From Pyrinomonadaceae bacterium (GTDB lineage Bacteria; Acidobacteriota; Blastocatellia; Pyrinomonadales; Pyrinomonadaceae): DNA of 64,000 bases. Location of the stretch: NCBI GenBank assembly GCA_019186825.1, contig JABARP010000004.1:75855-139854 (forward strand), in the 5' to 3' direction. The notes beneath the pieces were generated by a model that worked only from the letters and a program-made list of their open reading frames with translations, ran no database searches and was not told the origin of the DNA. Shown in pieces: positions 62,508 to 64,000 of the stretch (position 1 is its first letter; every line of letters starts with the position of its first letter). The translations under genes were made by a program, and so were the position numbers.

Positions 62508-64000
62508 ATGAAAAAAATTGCACTTCTATCGCTATGTCTTGCTCTTTTGAGCATTTCGGCTGCAGCCCAACGCACGCGTCGAATGCCGGCGGCATCGCAT
62601 GTAACGGTTACGGCCGCTGATTACGAACGCGCCGAGAGCCGTTTGAGCTATAAGACCAATCCGCTGATCGACCGCAACGGCGTTCGCGCGACGTGGCTGC
62701 CGGACGGCACTTTCTGGTACATGGTGCTTACGGCGACCGGCCGCGAGTACGTTCACATTGATCCGAAAACCGGTGCCCGCAAGGTCGGCGCAACTCCGGC
62801 TGAGATCGGTGTCGATGGCGGTGTGCCGAATATGAACGCATTTGCCCGTTTTGGCGGCGGCCAGGCGGTCAGCGTCTCACCGGACGGCAAGCTTGAGGCA
62901 TTCATCAAGGATTGGAACCTTTGGGTCCGCGACCGTGCGACAAAGAAAGAAACTCAGCTCACGACCGACGCACAGGAAAATTACGGCTACGCCACCGATA
63001 ACGCAGGTTGGAAGCACAGCCCGCGTCCGATCCTGATCTGGTCGCCTGACTCGAAGAAGATCGCAACATTTCAGCAGGACGAGCGGCACGTCAAGGATAT
63101 GTACCTTGTAACGACGAATGTCGGTGCGCCGAAGCTCGAAAAATGGAAATATCCGCTGCCCGGCGACGAAAAGATCGCGATGATCGAACGCGTGATCATC
63201 GACGTTGCTTCGGCAAAGGTCGTTCGCCTGAAGATGCCCGCCGACGCACACCGCTCGGCGCAGTGCGACGATATCGCTTGTGACGGCGGCTGGAGCGATG
63301 TTTACTGGTCGAATGACAGCAGCTCGCTCGCATTTGTCTCTACCTCACGTGACCACAAGGTCGAGGATCTGCGTGTTGCCGACCCTGACACGGGCGACGT
63401 TCGACACGTCTATCACGAAGAGAGCCCGACGCAGTTCGAATCCGGCCAGGGCGGCACAAGCTGGCGCTATCTGCCCGAGACGAACGAGTTCATCTGGTAC
63501 ACGGAACGCAGCGGCTGGGGCCACCTTTACCTCTACGATCTGAAGACCGGCAAGCTCAAGAACGCGATCACGAGCGGTGATTGGGCGGTTTGGAACATCG
63601 AGGATGTCGATACGAAGAACCGCGTTATCTACTTTAACGCAGGCGGCCGCGAAGCGGGCGTCGATCCGTATTTCGGACACTTTTACCGCGTGAATTTTGA
63701 CGGCTCGGGCCTCAAGCTGCTCACGCCTGAAAATGCGAATCACGCGGTCGCGATCTCGCCCGACGGGAATTACTTCATCGACAATTACTCGACGCCGAAT
63801 ACGCCGACCGTCGCCGTGCTTCGCGATATGACGGGCAAGAAGATCGCTGACCTCGAGAAGGCAGACGTCTCGCGGCTCGAAAAGACGGGCTGGAAAGCTC
63901 CGACGCCGATCGTCGTAAAGGCCCGCGACGGCAAGACCGATCTTTACGGCCTGATGTACTTCCCATCGAAGATCGTGCCCGGACGCAAATATCCCGTGGT
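62508..64000 (+). CDS. S9 family peptidase, DPP-IV-like (cut by window edge)
   Basis: At least 497 codons from ATG 62508, no stop before the right edge. Signal peptide about 1-21 (LSLCLALLSISAAAQ). The visible part is the eight-bladed DPP-IV N-terminal beta-propeller: LSYKTNPLIDRNGVRATWLPDGTFWYM, AVSVSPDGKLEAFIKDWNLWVRD, PILIWSPDSKKIATFQQDERHV, WSDVYWSNDSSSLAFVSTSRDHK, WRYLPETNEFIWYTERSGWGHLYLYD. The alpha/beta hydrolase domain with the catalytic Ser would follow to the right. Likely periplasmic exopeptidase cleaving X-Pro or X-Ala dipeptides. Confidence 0.88.
   Translation, partial: MKKIALLSLCLALLSISAAAQRTRRMPAASHVTVTAADYERAESRLSYKTNPLIDRNGVRATWLPDGTFWYMVLTATGREYVHIDPKTGARKVGATPAEIGVDGGVPNMNAFARFGGGQAVSVSPDGKLEAFIKDWNLWVRDRATKKETQLTTDAQENYGYATDNAGWKHSPRPILIWSPDSKKIATFQQDERHVKDMYLVTTNVGAPKLEKWKYPLPGDEKIAMIERVIIDVASAKVVRLKMPADAHRSAQCDDIACDGGWSDVYWSNDSSSLAFVSTSRDHKVEDLRVADPDTGDVRHVYHEESPTQFESGQGGTSWRYLPETNEFIWYTERSGWGHLYLYDLKTGKLKNAITSGDWAVWNIEDVDTKNRVIYFNAGGREAGVDPYFGHFYRVNFDGSGLKLLTPENANHAVAISPDGNYFIDNYSTPNTPTVAVLRDMTGKKIADLEKADVSRLEKTGWKAPTPIVVKARDGKTDLYGLMYFPSKIVPGRKYPV

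Overview
The window reads as chromosome of a Gram-negative, aerobic, menaquinone-using bacterium, most likely an Acidobacteriota of the class Blastocatellia. That placement is an inference from gene content: an S9 peptidase, kinases with PEGA and SUMF1 parts, an FG-GAP repeat secreted protein, a CBM9/DUF5916 outer-membrane barrel, DUF4097 proteins, a futalosine-pathway menaquinone gene, and separate heptose kinase and adenylyltransferase genes that imply LPS. I see no phage, IS element, plasmid or CRISPR signature. Genes are densely packed and intergenic gaps are mostly short.

Positions 1-9200 hold central metabolism and housekeeping: a phosphoenolpyruvate synthase cut by the left edge, fructose-1,6-bisphosphatase GlpX, a 7Fe ferredoxin, MqnD and UbiX (late menaquinone steps), LarB, a trypsin-like protease with TPRs, RpiB, threonine aldolase, Cmk, then tRNA-Arg(UCU) and tRNA-His(GUG). 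Positions 9200-17150 carry a secreted subtilase, an FG-GAP protein, a four-gene operon (heptose-7-P kinase, heptose-1-P adenylyltransferase, unknown, rsmE), a predicted 3'-5' exonuclease and a glycine-zipper protein.

Positions 17150-26800 form a dispersed fatty-acid beta-oxidation set: FadE-like acyl-CoA dehydrogenase, FadA thiolase and FadN-like 3-hydroxyacyl-CoA dehydrogenase/enoyl-CoA hydratase. Each has the same operator upstream, TGAATGA-N4-TCATTCA or a close variant. In two cases it lies exactly between consensus-like -35 and -10 hexamers. This matches the half-sites and target genes I recall for the Bacillus subtilis FadR regulon (fadNAE), although here the genes are not one operon. 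Unrelated genes (TPR protein, YbaK-like deacylase, Tag glycosylase) lie between them.

Positions 26900-35600 hold envelope and signalling genes: a GY-repeat protein, a CBM9/DUF5916 barrel, a DUF4097 protein, and a membrane GGDEF-EAL protein whose GGDEF motif is degraded to SGDKF. A small zinc-finger anti-sigma-like protein and a divergent sigma-like regulator with a long leader (35290-37240) precede a large exopolysaccharide locus (37290-56050). That locus has a Wzy/ligase-type polymerase, a Wzx flippase, six glycosyltransferases, a deacetylase-like protein, a heparinase II/III-type lyase, a parallel beta-helix protein, a PHP-domain protein, an unknown membrane protein and an orphan MacB/FtsX-type permease. 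Many junctions are 4-base ATGA/GTGA/TTGA overlaps, so the core is translationally coupled.

Positions 56160-61940 carry two Ser/Thr kinase-family receptors flanking a TPR lipo/secreted protein. One has lost the key kinase residues (a probable pseudokinase). The other is an intact kinase fused to PEGA, a transmembrane helix and a SUMF1 domain. A repeat-bearing spacer then leads to a DPP-IV-like S9 peptidase that runs off the right edge.
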